A DNA stretch of 64,000 nucleotides. Origin: Apus apus (Eukaryota; Chordata; Aves; Apodiformes; Apodidae). The position numbers were made by a program, and so were the translations under genes. Where the stretch lies: the NCBI RefSeq assembly GCF_020740795.1, contig NC_067282.1, positions 130,319,132-130,383,131 on the forward strand. The letters are read 5' to 3'. Shown here one piece after another: positions 1 to 12,800 of the stretch (positions within the stretch are counted from its first letter, which is position 1; every line of letters begins with the position of its first letter). The notes below the pieces were generated by a model. That model ran no database searches. It had not been told where the DNA came from and was given only the letters and a program-made list of their open reading frames with translations.

Positions 1-3000
1 AGGTTCATTCCTGTTAAGAGTTACTTGCAGTTGTACAGTTCTGGGGATCAGGCTTTTGTAAAGAATTTTTAATGTAGATTCATTCCTAAAGAGTAAAACT
101 GAATTCCTGTGTAAATAAGAGCTTGCCTGTACTTATGGCTTGCACTGGGCTATGCATATATATATGTGTGGTATACATAGTGCAAGCCAAAGGTTAGCAC
201 TCAAGTGTGAAGCTTTTCAGTGATCAGTGATGCTTCGAACTCATTTCAGCAAGTTGCCCTTTGCCATCCCAAGAAATACTCTGCTGGGCACTGGCCTATT
301 CCTGTAATCTTTTAAGCTGTTATGGATTTTAGTGTGAATCTGTTTTTTTAAAAGGATTGCTAGATTTATTCAGTAAACTCCAGGTATCCCATCATTCTTA
401 ACAGGTTTCATCTGTAGAGAGTTGTTGGCTGGTGATTTGCTAGGTGCAGCAGTGTGTACAAGGAGGCTGTGCTGGAACATGAGCCTCTGAGTAGACTTTT
501 GAGGAGAGCTCTGCAAAGGAAATGGAATTATAACTTCCAGAGTAAATGATTAGTGGAATATGTATATAGTAGCAGTCCTTTGCTTGGAGCGTATAGGGGA
601 GAGATTTGACTAGTGCTTTTATGTATCAGAGCAGCAATTCTTTTATGGGCAGCTGTGATTTTTTGTGAAACATCAGGCAGAGTGCCCCAAAGAGGAGGCA
701 GGTAGTAATGCTCTGCTCCATGGGCTTACTTGAGTCCTGTTGTAAGTAGACATCTTCTTTCCCTAAAAATGGATTTCTTACACCAAACAGTTACCCTTCT
801 GAGTTCAAAAGGAAACATGCTGTTTGAGTGGCATAATTTTACAATTGGGATTTTCTCCTTCCATCCTCAAACATTTTTGAATCTTAAAGAGGAGAAAGGA
901 GCTTCTGTTTCTTTGTTTCATATTTTTGGGTTGTGAGTTCTTGTATTTGAATTAATTGGGTCACCTCCTCTCACACCTCCAAAACAAAGATGGAAGGAAG
1001 TTGCCCTTTCTTTCCATGAAAAATTCTTATCTCCTCTGCTCTGTAAGTTTCTGTGGGGAATCATTGCTTGCCTGTACTTTAGGAGGTAGCTGGCCTCTCA
1101 ATATTTAGGCAGAGCCTACAGCAATTGGACTTGAATTGCAAACAGTTCTACTTGATTTTAGCATGACTAGCAATTTTTACAGAGGAGGTACTAAGACCAG
1201 GTGGTTCAGTGCTCCTGGCAAGTTAATGAAATTGGTCTATCTTTTTGTGCTGTGAAATAAGGGTATTGTGAGGCTGGAAGGTGACTGAACTGAAAGGTCT
1301 CTCAAACTTTCATTTTAATGCAGTGCTGTTTGTGGGAACCAAGTCTGTTAAAGAGCTGTCATTCCAGCCACCTCCCTTCAGGTGATGCGGAAGTGCTAAC
1401 GCTGTTTATATTCTTTGAGTTGCTGGGAAAGGCCTCCAGAGAATCTAGTTTTTTAAATTGCAAGCAATATTAGTATCAAAAGCTAACAGAAAATAGAGAG
1501 AGGAGGCTGGTAAGAGCAGTTTGGCTTTGGAAGAGGGAATGGCTGTTTCTGAGATGGAATTATACGGGTGGCATCTTCATTGCATGTGAGCAGATGTGAA
1601 CATACCACCAAGTTTTAAAGAGTCTCTTTAATTGAATTATGTGTTTCTGGTCACTCTGAGTCTCTCCTCTACAACCTGAGGCATCTCTTTCAGCATTCCT
1701 CACATTAGTATCTCTGTCAGTCAAGACTGCAGGCTTGATGCCCTGAACAAGTTGGGGGCAGGTGACATACCCTGTTTTGTTATGTTTTTAAGTCTGTTGT
1801 TAAATGTTGCACAGGGAAAATACATTTTGCGTTCCTTGGCTACTTGTTGCCTAGCCAGCTCTCTCTTCATATAGATGCTGTATTTATTGTTAACCAGATT
1901 TGGAACAGGGTGGATTTAACTGAGCTGGAGCTTCATCCCAATCAGTCCAGTTTCCAGGCAGAGCAATGTAGGTAAAGCTTCTTTAAACACCTGCTTTTGT
2001 CATGCATTTCTGTTATAGGTGCATGATACTTACTTTTTTCCTCTGAAAAAGATAAGTGAGCATTATAGCTGTAATTCATGAACTCTTTATTCTTTGTCTT
2101 ACTGAAATTTTAGATAGGTTCCCTGGGTGCCACTGTGGTAGATCTAAATGCTGTTGAGTTCATCTGGAATGCTGAATTCTCTGCAGCATTAAAGCTTCCA
2201 CATTTGTATAAGTGCTTAATGAAAGTCTGTCTTTTCCAGTGTGTACAATTTGGCTTTTAGGTGCATCTGCTTGCTGTACTCAGTTCCAGTGAGCTATATT
2301 ACCACCGAAGAAGCCCAGATACTCCTCCGCTGCATCCTGTTTTTCCAGATGAAAAAACAACAGTGGCAGATTTATTTTTTTTTAATCCGTTTAAATCTTA
2401 TAGGATTTCTTACCCTTGTTCCTCCAGTGCTTTCAGTATTAATGTGTTTTTAAAGAGTATTTTCTACTGTTTTTAACATCATTTACTCTGGATTTCTAAC
2501 TACTAAAAACGAGCCTTGCAGATAAAATTTTAAACTTGTCATTTGCTGGAGACATCCAGCTTTGTGACAAGAGTTGTGTACTGTAAGCAAGTTACAATGC
2601 AATGCTATGTTTGCTAAAACTCACAGCAGGAGTGTTATGCATGGTTTATGACAGTTGTACTATTTATTCAAATAAATAAATAATGATCACTTGGTTTTCT
2701 GTATCCTTTTTTTTTGTTTCTTGCTAAATGGACAAGCCTGTGGGAGGAACTTTAAAAAGGTGAGCTTCAGCATCTTCTTCATCTAGAGTCCTAGACACGT
2801 GATGATCTCTGCAGGCCTCACTAAGCAGTGATCTCAGGTTTCTGGCTGTGGTACAGGTGATGTGATTGCACGGGCAGACACAAAGGAGCTCCACTGCAGG
2901 TTTCATCAGCCACTTTTTTTAAATAATGCTTAACTACTGGACCTGATCAAGTTGTTTACCTTTTTTCCTTCCACAAGAGAAAAGTAGCTGCATTATACTG

Positions 3001-3770
3001 TCTGATACTGTTAGAAGACTTAGGGCCCAGATCTCTTGCAGCGGCACAGGAGGGAAGCCTGGCATGGTGAAGCCAGTCCTGTGTGTGTCCACAGAGCACT
3101 TGGGAAGCCAGAAGCCCAAGTCAGTTATGGAGTGATGTTGAAAACTAAACACAGGTCCCATAACAGCATTAAACCAGACCAGCATAATTAGTGTGGCTGT
3201 CTACTGTCTCATTTGGGGATGTTATGGAGGGCTGCAGAGCTGCTTTACCTTTCTGGAAGAGTTATCAAATGTCACTACTGCCTGAAGAAAATGTGTGGGA
3301 AAGTGGTTGCTATAAGGAGCTTTCCCTCTTAAACCAGGAATGGGAAGGAAGAGCAGCAGCACTGCCTAGTGGAGGTAACTTGTCTTCAATGAGCGTTTTG
3401 GGCCCTGGTGTGGCTAACTAGCTCTGTGAGGACAAATTAGTTAATCTCCTTCTGCTTGGGTTTCTCTTTCTACCAGGTAGGTAGAGTAGCATTGATCTGC
3501 TTTATAAAATGCTCAAAGTACCATGAGTAAAACGTGTCATGTTGCATGATGATTTCTCCTGTTGTTGCCTGTTTTGTTACTGTACACACAGCAAAAATGC
3601 CCTGTGAGTTGCCCCAGATGCAGGCCAGCAAGCAGTCGTGCCACATGGTGCCGTGGCCGAGCGATCACACCTTTCTAATACTTTCTGCTATTTCAGGGGC
3701 TGGGGGTTTGCATGTTTCCTGCATTTGTACTTCTGTTTATTTTGGTCTCCTGTAAGGGGCCAAGCACATA
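1..3770. other. upstream flank, no recognised gene
   Basis: AT-rich single-copy-looking DNA with no recognisable exon or repeat. AATAAA hexamers occur at about 2671 and 3774. PARVB lies upstream of PARVG in other vertebrates, so part of this could be its 3' flank or 3' UTR, but I see no PARVB coding sequence. Confidence 0.5.
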
Positions 3771-3780
3771 GACAATAAAG

Positions 3781-3801
3781 TTCCGGATACGACTGTGGTT
3801 T
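3781..3801 (+). promoter_or_regulatory. adjacent ETS-like and RUNX-like motifs, candidate PARVG promoter
   Basis: TTCCGG at 3781-3786 is the reverse complement of an ETS core. TGTGGTTT at 3794-3801 is a full RUNX consensus. They lie 7 bp apart and immediately upstream of a local CpG-rich patch (about 3843-3895). ETS/RUNX pairs are common at blood-cell promoters, which fits PARVG. No direct proof of promoter activity is visible. Confidence 0.35.
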
Positions 3802-3809
3802 CGTTTTTA

Positions 3810-3999
3810 AGAGCAGGCAGTACCAGGCAGCACAGCTTCCCTCTCGCACGCTCCGCCTGCTTCGCGCTGCCCTGCAGGGGAGGCTGCAGCTTCGGGTGCT
3901 CTGAGCCTGGGGGACAGGCCCCTCTACCCAGAAATTCCATCACACCTGCTGTGAGAAGATCTTGGAAGAGCTTCTGTAGAATTACTGAAGGAGAGAATA
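3810..3999 (+). other. candidate non-coding first exon of PARVG
   Basis: The first coding exon has an acceptor upstream of its ATG, so at least one 5' non-coding exon must exist. This segment is the best candidate I see: relatively CpG-rich in an otherwise AT-rich flank, and ending at a strong donor (GTAAGT, 4000-4005). Its 5' end is arbitrary. Another first exon, including one left of the window, is possible. Confidence 0.3.
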
Positions 4000-4005
4000 G
4001 TAAGT

Positions 4006-7000
4006 TTGGGAAAAGGGACTCTTGTGGGTGCTTTTAAAAAATGATTTTGTGTTTTGTTGGTTTTTTTAACCGTGACTTGTCTGTGCCCGTGTGGATTGTT
4101 CTTGGTAAGACAACATCTCTTCTGATGCTGATGAGCAAAAATGGCTCTTGAAAAGGCTGGTTCTGAGCAAGGAAGTAAATTTTAAACTCTTTTTTTCTTA
4201 ATTATTTTTAAATTATGGTTTTCTGAAGGTGGGAATACTGCTATTAACATTCCTACTTGGTTTTTGTTCCCTCCTTTGTGTGGTCTATTTTGAGAACTGT
4301 TCCTAGGAAATGTGTTTGAGCTACAGCGGATCAGGGCTTTTGTCTTTTCAAACAGGAAATAAACCAGTTGAAACGGTTTGGTGACATCAGTAAGTGCCTT
4401 GCATCTATTCTACAGCTAGTTAATATGCCAGAGACTACTGGTAGCTCATTAATGCTTTATGCTGTATTTTAGGGATATCTATGAGCCAGATTGTGTGAAG
4501 AGACTTTTCCTGGAGGAAGAGTTGGAGGAAAAGTGAGCCACCCAAGTAGAGAATTAGTTTTTTATATAGGTAGTTGTGTCATTGCAAGGTTGTGCAATAG
4601 TGTAGCTCTTGGCCTAAGAAAAACTCACTTGTGGGCTGCCTCAGCAGGTGACACAGGAGAAATAAAAACACCTCTTGACTTTAAAACAGACAAGTCTGTA
4701 CATCTATGACATTGTCAGACAATGAAGGACCAAATGATGCCATTTCATTTGAATAGTCAATAACTAAACCTCAGCTTTTATTTTAAAATGTCACCATGAA
4801 ACGCCTCTACAATCAGTATTCAAGCAGTTGTCTTCTACAATGATCTCTTCTCCAAGTACTGATAAATAGTGCGTGCAGGAGGATGGAGGCTGGAAAAAGC
4901 AGCATTTATTCAGTCGCAGCTCTGAATAGCAAATGTGGATGATGGGCTGCAGAGGCTGGTTGCAGCACCCGAGGAAGCTTGCACATGAGAACCGAGTCTT
5001 CCATCCCTTCCTGTTTCTCGTTAAACAGATAACCCCCGAAAGGTGTTCAAACCCAGTCAGGTTTCATTTTATGTTGTTTCTGCAGTATGTTATTCTTTCA
5101 AATAGCCTCGAAGAAATGCATCTTGCCAGATGAAGGGCTATTCATGAATGCTAATTGCTAGCAATAAGCAACGAGTCTGTTCAGTGCTAAGGAACTGCAG
5201 ATGACAGGCTCTGAAATGGCTGTGGGAAATCAGTATCGAGAACTGTGAGGTGAAACACATGATGGGGAAAAAACTACTGACTCTCCAGATAAACGACGGC
5301 TCTGAGTGGTCTGTTGGTATTTAGGAATAAGATTTTGGAGGTATAATAGATCTGTTAAAGTGTCAGCTCAGTGCTCAGTGGTGATAAAAAAAGCGAACAG
5401 CGTTAGGAGAGGAGCAGAGAACACTGCTGTGAGTGCTGCAGTGCACCTCTCTATGTGTGGGCAGGTCTGGTTCCCAGCGCTTCAAAAAGGTTCTGGTAGC
5501 ACGGGAGAGAGTTCAGAAAAGGGCAACCAGGATGACCAAAGCAGATGAAGAGTGGTTTCCCTGTGAAGGATGGCAAAGATGTAGCCTGTGCTTTCACAGT
5601 GTTGGAAAGAGATGACTGTTCAGGGCATAGGATAGTGATGCGGTAGTAACATGGAGAAGAGACACAGAGGATGTGAAGAGTGTGAATCACTTGGTCTCTT
5701 TTGCACTCTGCACTGTAGGGAGCTTCAGGGGGAGCTGGCAGATGGCAGATCAGAGCAAGCAACAGCAGGTGGTGCTTCACACAGGGTAAGGCCATGCTCT
5801 TGGCTCCTCACTGCTGAAGGGTGGGAGATACACATATTCAGGGGGTGAATTGGAGGTTCCTGGGAAGTAAATGTGTTGACAGCTTCTAACTACCAGGATC
5901 CCAGTTTTGATTTAGGAATGCTGAGCTGCAGGCTGTTGAAGTGTTGTTTTAGGGAAGTACCTGTTTATGCTTACTCTGTTCATGAGGGGTTTTTTTTCCC
6001 CCCTAGGCTTCTGCTTTTGGGTGCTGTAAGGGACTGGATGCTAGGCAAGCTAGTCTTACCCAGTAAAGCAATTCTAACACTCCAAGTAGAACACACAAGA
6101 CTGAGGCCTCAGAGGATATTAGCCTATGCTATTGCAAATTCTTAATTTCAGGCCTTTTCTTACAGGCTTCCAAATCTTAGAGTGACTTCTGATGTTTGGT
6201 TTCCTTGGACAAGCAGAAATCAAGAATGCAGCAAGCAGTGCACGTCACTTTGATTTGTAAATAGCCAAAGGAAGTAAGACATGCACGAGTATTGCAGCAA
6301 AGCTGAGTTACTGTAAGTTATAGTTTACAAAGATGATTATAGAAAACTTATATGAAGGACTTCCCAAGGCAGAACATCTGTCAGAAACCTAATTTAAAAA
6401 TAAGTTGTCCTTAGGTTGCTCTGTAATAATTAACTTTTCTCTCTCAGTTAATTTAATCTGAGCAGTCTTATCTCAGATAGTTCAGTTGTTCCTCAGGCAC
6501 TAAATGACTCAATTTCTCTTATCTTACCAAGGACCTTTTCAGAGCCAGCATTCAGTTTTGCAGGCGCCGTAATGAAGCTAATGCTCTTGTTATCCCACCC
6601 CCTAGTGGCTTACTGGGAATTTTGTACCTAATCAGTTTTACCAGACTGATGTGCAAAAGCATCCAGTTGGTATTTTCTACCAATATCCTTGGGTTGGCAT
6701 AATCTGTGTTAAAATACACATTCTTAATGCACTGTAACGGGAGCCTTTCGTAAATATGTCAGAGGGAGCCTGCAGAACAGCACCATGCTGTTTGGTGTAT
6801 AAAGCTATCAAGGAGAGAAATGTCCCTTTGGAGATATTCTGTGGGTGCTGTGCAACAGCATTTGCAGTGACTGCCTTTCTCTGCTGTGCTACAGGGCTGG
6901 ATCATCATAACAGCTCACTTCAGGCACCTGCAATAGCAACTGAGGCTGTCTCTTTGGGAAGAGAATGGAGGTGGTAACTGAAAAAATGCCAGCCAGGGTT

Positions 7001-7593
7001 AGACCCTCATTTAAATGCTCTGGATTGCTCTTTGAAGATGCCATATCCACTCATTACATAGGGAACCTTGAGAGACAGTTTGCCTAGAATGGGCATCTAG
7101 GATGGACAGTAGGACTCCTCTCCTGTGTGAACCTCTCACATGGGGTAAAAAGCAGAACAAGTCAGCCTCCCCTCTCCTACAGTGGCCCTGCAGTGCTGAA
7201 CTTCAGAGAGAAGGGACACATTTCCCATCCAAGCAGGTAGCACTCCCAATTACAGAGCAGAGCAGCAATCCATCCCACCAGGTACCCCTTGTTTAGCAGC
7301 AGCTGGGGTTTGATAATTCCAAGTGTAAAAAGTCCTCCTGGTCATCATATTCTCTCATCTGCTCTGGCTTTCATACCTTTTAGGACTGTTGGGAAAGATG
7401 ACATCTCTTACTCATGCTGCCATGACACAAATCATAAACTGCCATGGTTGTCCAGGGCTCAGAGCCATGATCTTTGTGGTTCCCTTCATCTCTACAGACA
7501 ACCATTTATTTGTACAGCTGCAGTATATAACTCCAATTTCTTGCATTTAAATGAACATGCATTTGGTTTAATAAAGAGACATCTTACTTCTTG
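4006..7593. other. presumed PARVG first intron, left part
   Basis: No convincing exon is seen. A weak CR1-like fragment lies at 5440-5545. The rest looks like ordinary intronic or intergenic DNA. Confidence 0.4.
5440..5545 (+). repeat. possible degraded CR1 fragment
   Basis: The segment around 5505-5540 (GAGAGAGTTCAGAAAAGGGC, then AACCAGGATGACCAAAG) resembles the CR1 region that encodes the VQRRATKM-like motif and is found in clearer form at 8190-8215 and 44360-44405. Flanking similarity fades quickly. Confidence 0.45.
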
Positions 7594-8585
7594 CGTGGCT
7601 GGATGGCTGGGCCCAAAGAGTTGTGGAGAATGGAGTTAAACCCATCAGGTGGCTGGTCACAACTGGTGTTCCCCAGGCCTCAGGTCTGGGGCCAGTTCTC
7701 TTTAATATCTTTAGCAATTACTTGGTCACGGGGATCAAGTGCACCCTCAGTAAGTTTGCAGATGACACCAAGTTGGAAGGGAGTGTTGATCTGCTTGAAG
7801 GTAGGAAGTCTGTACAGTGGGACCTGGACAGGCTGGATCCATGGGCTGAGGCCAATTGTGTGAGATCTAGCAAAGCCAAGTGCTGGGTCCTGCGTTTTGG
7901 TCACAACAACCTCAGGCAACGCTACATGCTTGGGGAGGAGTGGCTGGAAAGCTGCCCAGCAGAAGAGGACCTGGGGGTGCTGGTGGACAGCTGGATGAAC
8001 ATGAGCCAGCAGTGTGCCCAGGTGGCCTAGAAGACCAACAGCATCCTGACCTGCATCAGGAATAGTGTGACCAGCAGAAGGAGCAGGGAGGTGATTGTGC
8101 CCCTGTCCTCAGCACTGGTGAGGCTGCACCTCAAGTTCTGTGTTCAGTTCTGGGCCCCTCACTACAAGAAGGACATTGAGGTGCTGGAGGGAGTCCAGAG
8201 AAAGGCAACCAAGCTGGAGAAAGGGTCTGGAGAACAAGTCTTTTGAGGAGCATCTGAGGGAACTGGGAATGTTTGGTTTGGAGAAGAAGAGTCTGAGGGG
8301 AGACCTCATTGTCCTCTACAGCTACCTGAAAGGAGGTTGTAGGGAGGTGGGGGTTGGCCCTCTTCTCCCAAGTAACAATTGATAGAACAAGAGAAAATGG
8401 CCAGTTCTGCCAGTGGAGGTTTAAACTGGATATTAGGAACAATTTCTTTACTGAAAGGATTATCAGGCACTGGAACAGGCTGTCCAGGGAAGTGGTTGAG
8501 TCTTCATCCCTGCAGTCTTAGGTTTACAGTTGGATTAAATTATTTCATGGACTTTTCCAACCTAAATGATCCTATGATTCTAAAA
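7594..8585 (+). mobile_element. CR1 LINE, 5'-truncated, with dead reverse-transcriptase remnant
   Basis: This is the 3' kilobase of a CR1 retrotransposon. The frame starting at 7623 carries the end of the reverse-transcriptase domain: a [17 protein letters not shown] motif and an intact FADD catalytic box at 7755-7766. An in-frame TAG at 8028-8030 interrupts it. After the stop the same frame still reads as CR1 (about 8031-8215), then shifts. The element ends in the CR1-type 3' sequence CCTATGATTCTA. It sits in PARVG intron 1 in the sense orientation and cannot make a functional protein. Confidence 0.93.
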
Positions 8586-9776
8586 AACCGTTTGTAAAAG
8601 AAATTATTGAGATTCTAGTATCTGTAACTTTATATTGAGTTTCAGTCTTTGCCAAACTAAAGCATCCCAGTTTTTTTAGTCTTGTGGACCTGACTGAAAA
8701 GCCTTTACATGAAGATTAAGATTGCAAGAGCAAGCACTTAAGACTGAATATTTTTTATACCATGTAAGCTGCTTATGAAGCTTGGCTCCATCTTTTGTGT
8801 TACCCATGTAGGCAGCATGGCACAGCCTTACCTACCCATGGTTAAAAAATCAGTCTCCTCACCTCTTGTGCTGTGGTTTGGGTCACAGCTTCTGGAAGAA
8901 TGGGAAATATTGTTGCCAGCCTCTCAGTCGTTTGTAGATGCTGGTGGTAGAGATGAATTTTAGCTGGGTGTTTGGTAGAACAGCACATAGAGATGGCCAT
9001 GCAGCCTCTCTACCCAGCTCCAACAAACCCATTCCTTTCTCTGACTTCTGCTGTCCTCCAAGAAAACTCATAGCTGTGTTGCAAAACCTCACCCTTAGTT
9101 TTGTGTTTGTTGACAAAGTAGTTTAATCACTGTATCATGTATTGTCATTCTGCTTTCATTTGAGGACATTGGCGTGGGGAGGAAAGTTGTTCTCCAATCT
9201 GCATTTAAAATTAAAAAAAATCTCTGAGAAGCCATGAAACTTAATCTAACAAGAAGATGTGATTGTCTACCCAGAAACACATCATTTTTTTTTTCCCATA
9301 GCTATACCAGCTGGTCTAATAAAGGAAACTGCTTTTATTTATAAGCTTGTCTCAGTAATTTAACTACTATATTCTTGATTTTAATGCTTCTTAAGTATTG
9401 GTCAGTTTTGTAGCAGATATCCATTGATACAGAGGAACTGAAAGCTCTTCATTTCAGTTGAAACAGGATTTTACTAATCTAATTCAGATGAAACAGATTA
9501 GATGGAATTAGGGCAAGCTTTAGTTCTGTAGGGCTTTTTTTCTCTACATTTTGGTGGTTAGCAGAAAAAAAGGAAAGTTCTTTTTATCATGTTTTTCTTT
9601 ACATACACTTAAATACATTTTCAGATGTTTTTTCAAAGGGCAATCCAGCAGTCATGACATAGCAACTGAAAAAACCCTTCAGGTTTTTTGCTTATTTTCT
9701 TCTTAGCATTGATTTTGATCTTTACATGCCTTTACTCATGTTCCTTTCCCCCCTGTATATTTTACCAGTTTCACAG
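8586..9776. other. PARVG intron 1, right part
   Basis: AT-rich intronic DNA between the CR1 and the first coding exon. No feature recognised. Confidence 0.6.
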
Positions 9777-9870
9777 GAGTGAGAAAAGGCAATGGATCCA
9801 GACTTTTTGAATGTGTTTACACAGCCTGCTGCACTTCATCAGTTCCTGACTGAGAACGTCACTGCTCCAG
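9777..9870 (+). CDS. PARVG: PARVG first coding exon with 15 nt of 5' UTR
   Basis: The acceptor TTTCACAG ends at 9776 and the donor GTATGT starts at 9871. Coding starts at the ATG at 9792, with an in-frame TGA at 9780-9782, and gives residues 1-26 plus one base of residue 27. The N-terminus begins MDPDFL, comparable to MEPEFL in human PARVG. The rest of this tail is divergent, as expected for the disordered parvin N-terminus. Confidence 0.88.
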
Positions 9871-12800
9871 GTATGTACTATATGAACTAGGACAGAAGAA
9901 GGTCCAAAGAATGACCTTAAGAACCAAGAAGAAAATGTGCAGTAGAAAGGAACCATGCATTTTTCATCAGCAATCGCATGGTTTTATCAGCAGTGATTAA
10001 GCTCTGTGCATGTAATTTGGCTGCTGACTCTACAGAGGCAGATCATGAAGAAGCAACGCAAATTCTAGCTGGTTCTTTAACTGAAGTTTAAATCTCAGAA
10101 GGATCTGACCAAGTTTTTTTGTTTGTTTGTTTTGTTTTTTCCAGAATTATCCATCTAGATCCTACACAATTTAATGACGTTGAAGCATAATTTCCGACAG
10201 CAATCCTAATAGTCTGATAATATAATTTTCTGGCTCATAATGAATCAGTTAAAATAAAACATGACAGTGTTTTATAGATGGCAGTTAGTGATGCTGGGTA
10301 ATATTAAAATGACAGCAGATTTTACAGCAAACTTGCGTTAGTCATATCTGATAATTGTAATGGATCGTGTTTGCTTCCTTTCATAGGTGAGAAGAGGAAA
10401 CTCATAAAACCAACCTCAAGCAACAATCCCAAATTTGAGGAATTAAAATCGGTACAATTTCTTTTACTACATTGTTTAACCCTCACCTCAAATTGTTTTA
10501 ACCTGCTGTGTTAATGCTCAGCCCTCTAAATTACCCAAGTCTGTGGCCTCAGTTTCTCACTCCCTGCGGATAGGGACAAGCTCTGCTTTTGGCACTTGGA
10601 CTCCACACAAGTAAAACTATGCTTTTGCTAAAGGATAGTGCTAGGATGGCTGGGGCCTACAGGACCAAGCTTCAAATGCCTGAATCACACCCCAGGAGTG
10701 GTCACTGCTGTGTGGAAAGTGGAATGTAAATTTAAAAACGGAGTTTCTTCTTGTATGATACCTCTCCTAACTTGGGACATGTAGATGAGCCACACCAGGA
10801 GTACCCAGTTGCTCCTTCATTGTAATGAGAGTGTAATGAGAATCCAGCTGGAATGGTGGATCATGACCAAAAGCAAACCCACGTTAGCATTTGCTGTGGC
10901 TGAAAAAAGGTGTTTGCATACATGCAAGTTTGCTTCCCTGATCCCATAAAACAAGTGTTAGGATTGCTGTGTTGATTTGCAACATTCTTATGTGTTGTCT
11001 TCTACCTCCAATAGCAGCTGGCTCAGCTGCAAGGCAGCTTGGTGAGGGCAGCCTAGGGCAGAGGGAGAAAGGAGGAAAGGGATGCAAGTCACCAAGAATT
11101 CAGGAGAGCAGCTTTCAAGTTGCTGTATGGGACATTGTCTGCTTGAGGTAGATGTGAAGGATGAATCCTGTTTCATGGGAAAGTAATTTATTCCCAAGTA
11201 ATTTTGAAAATCTCCCCTGCATTCAATAACTGTTTCTCTAATGCACAGCCCATGGGAAGGCTGAAATTTCCTGGAAGAAAACTGGCATGTCTCTTATGAG
11301 ACCAGAACTTCTTGTGTTACAGAGACACTAAAATTGTTATATTATGAAAACCAGCTTAGACTATGTGCTGATGTGTGTATTAGATGGCATTCATAAACCC
11401 CTTAGTATGTGCATTTTGTATTACATCCTTTTCAACTGTTGTGCACATTTGATCAAAAAGGTTTAATTTTTGTGTCAGGCTTCCACAATGTTTTTATAGA
11501 AAAGAGAAAATCTGAAAGGTGGTGCTGCAAAATGCAATTATGTTGTCTGCAGAGAGACTGAATTTTTTCTTTCCAGTCTGCCAAAGATGAAGAGCTTTCC
11601 TCAGTTTATGAAGATCAGTGAGCTTCAGTGCTTAATGCATTTCCTGTCAGAGACTCCTGAAGCAATGTTCTTCACTATTTTCTTTTCTTTGGATGGTGAG
11701 GGGGCAGAAATTGGGTCCCAAGGAAAGTCAGTCCTCTGGGTGCCCATCAGTGCCACTTATGGCCTTTTTAATCTAGAGTTCAGGGCTCCTCTAGAGAATG
11801 GGATGGAGGAGGGATCTTCAAAGGTAGAATAAGGGAAGCAGAGAAACTCACTTGGGAGAAAGACTCTGTTCCACTGCATTTTCATTTTGAGGTGGCTTTG
11901 GAGAGCTGCAGAATGTGAAATGGCTCACTGTAGTTACTATAAATACCAAACTGCATGTAAAATAGAAGATGGTTAAATTTGAAAGCCAGCAGCAGACTTC
12001 TTGAAGTATTCCTTTTTTCCTTTCCCTAATTACTCATTATTAGACACAACTCTGCTCTGCAGCTGTGTGGGTCCCCGACAACTGGACTGAAAGCAGAGCT
12101 GTGTGAGCTGCAGGCTGTGGATGTGCCTGTTTAGAGCTGAGAGACAGCAAACAAGGGATCTCATAGATGTGGACTCAGCAGAACATTCTGTTTTTCTGAC
12201 TTCTGTCTGGTTGTGCCGTTATTTTTGGCGTACTGCTCTGTCCCTCACACATCTAAAGCATTGTCAGGTCTTAACCTGCATGTATTAGCTGAGGAGCAAA
12301 GCTTTCTGCTCCAGAAGATTCATGCTACTTCTTAGCTGACAAAGTATATTATAAACACTTTGACAGCTTCTCAGTTCAGGCAAGTGGAGCTGCCAGGCAT
12401 TTTTGGGTTTGTGTCGTTTAAAGCTTATGAGAGATTTTTATCATTTTCAAACTGCTTTTTACATTTTTGTTAACGTTGGCTAACTTACAGGGATCTGCTA
12501 TGAATTTTCTCCTCTGTTTACAGCAAGTGCAAAGGATGTTATCCACCCAACAAACTCCAGACACTCAGTTGTAGCAATAACAGCAATACAAGTGATACCG
12601 ATCCCTCTTTTGAGAGGTTCTTGTTACCTGTCATCTGAAGCTACTGCTCTTCAGTTCTGCTTCAGGAGATCATCTTCCCTTTTTGTCAACACATGTGGGT
12701 AAAACACATGCTTGGGGAAGTTCTGAGGAGCTCCTCCAGTCTCCTATGTCCGCAGCACAGTGCTCAAGGAAGGGGCGGCAGGGCCAAGGGATGTAACTGG

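Noticed and set aside
2724..3185. Two adjacent minus-strand frames (60 and 83 codons) that might be pieces of a processed pseudogene
   Set aside because: Neither translation matches a family I know. No poly(A) tail or target duplication seen.
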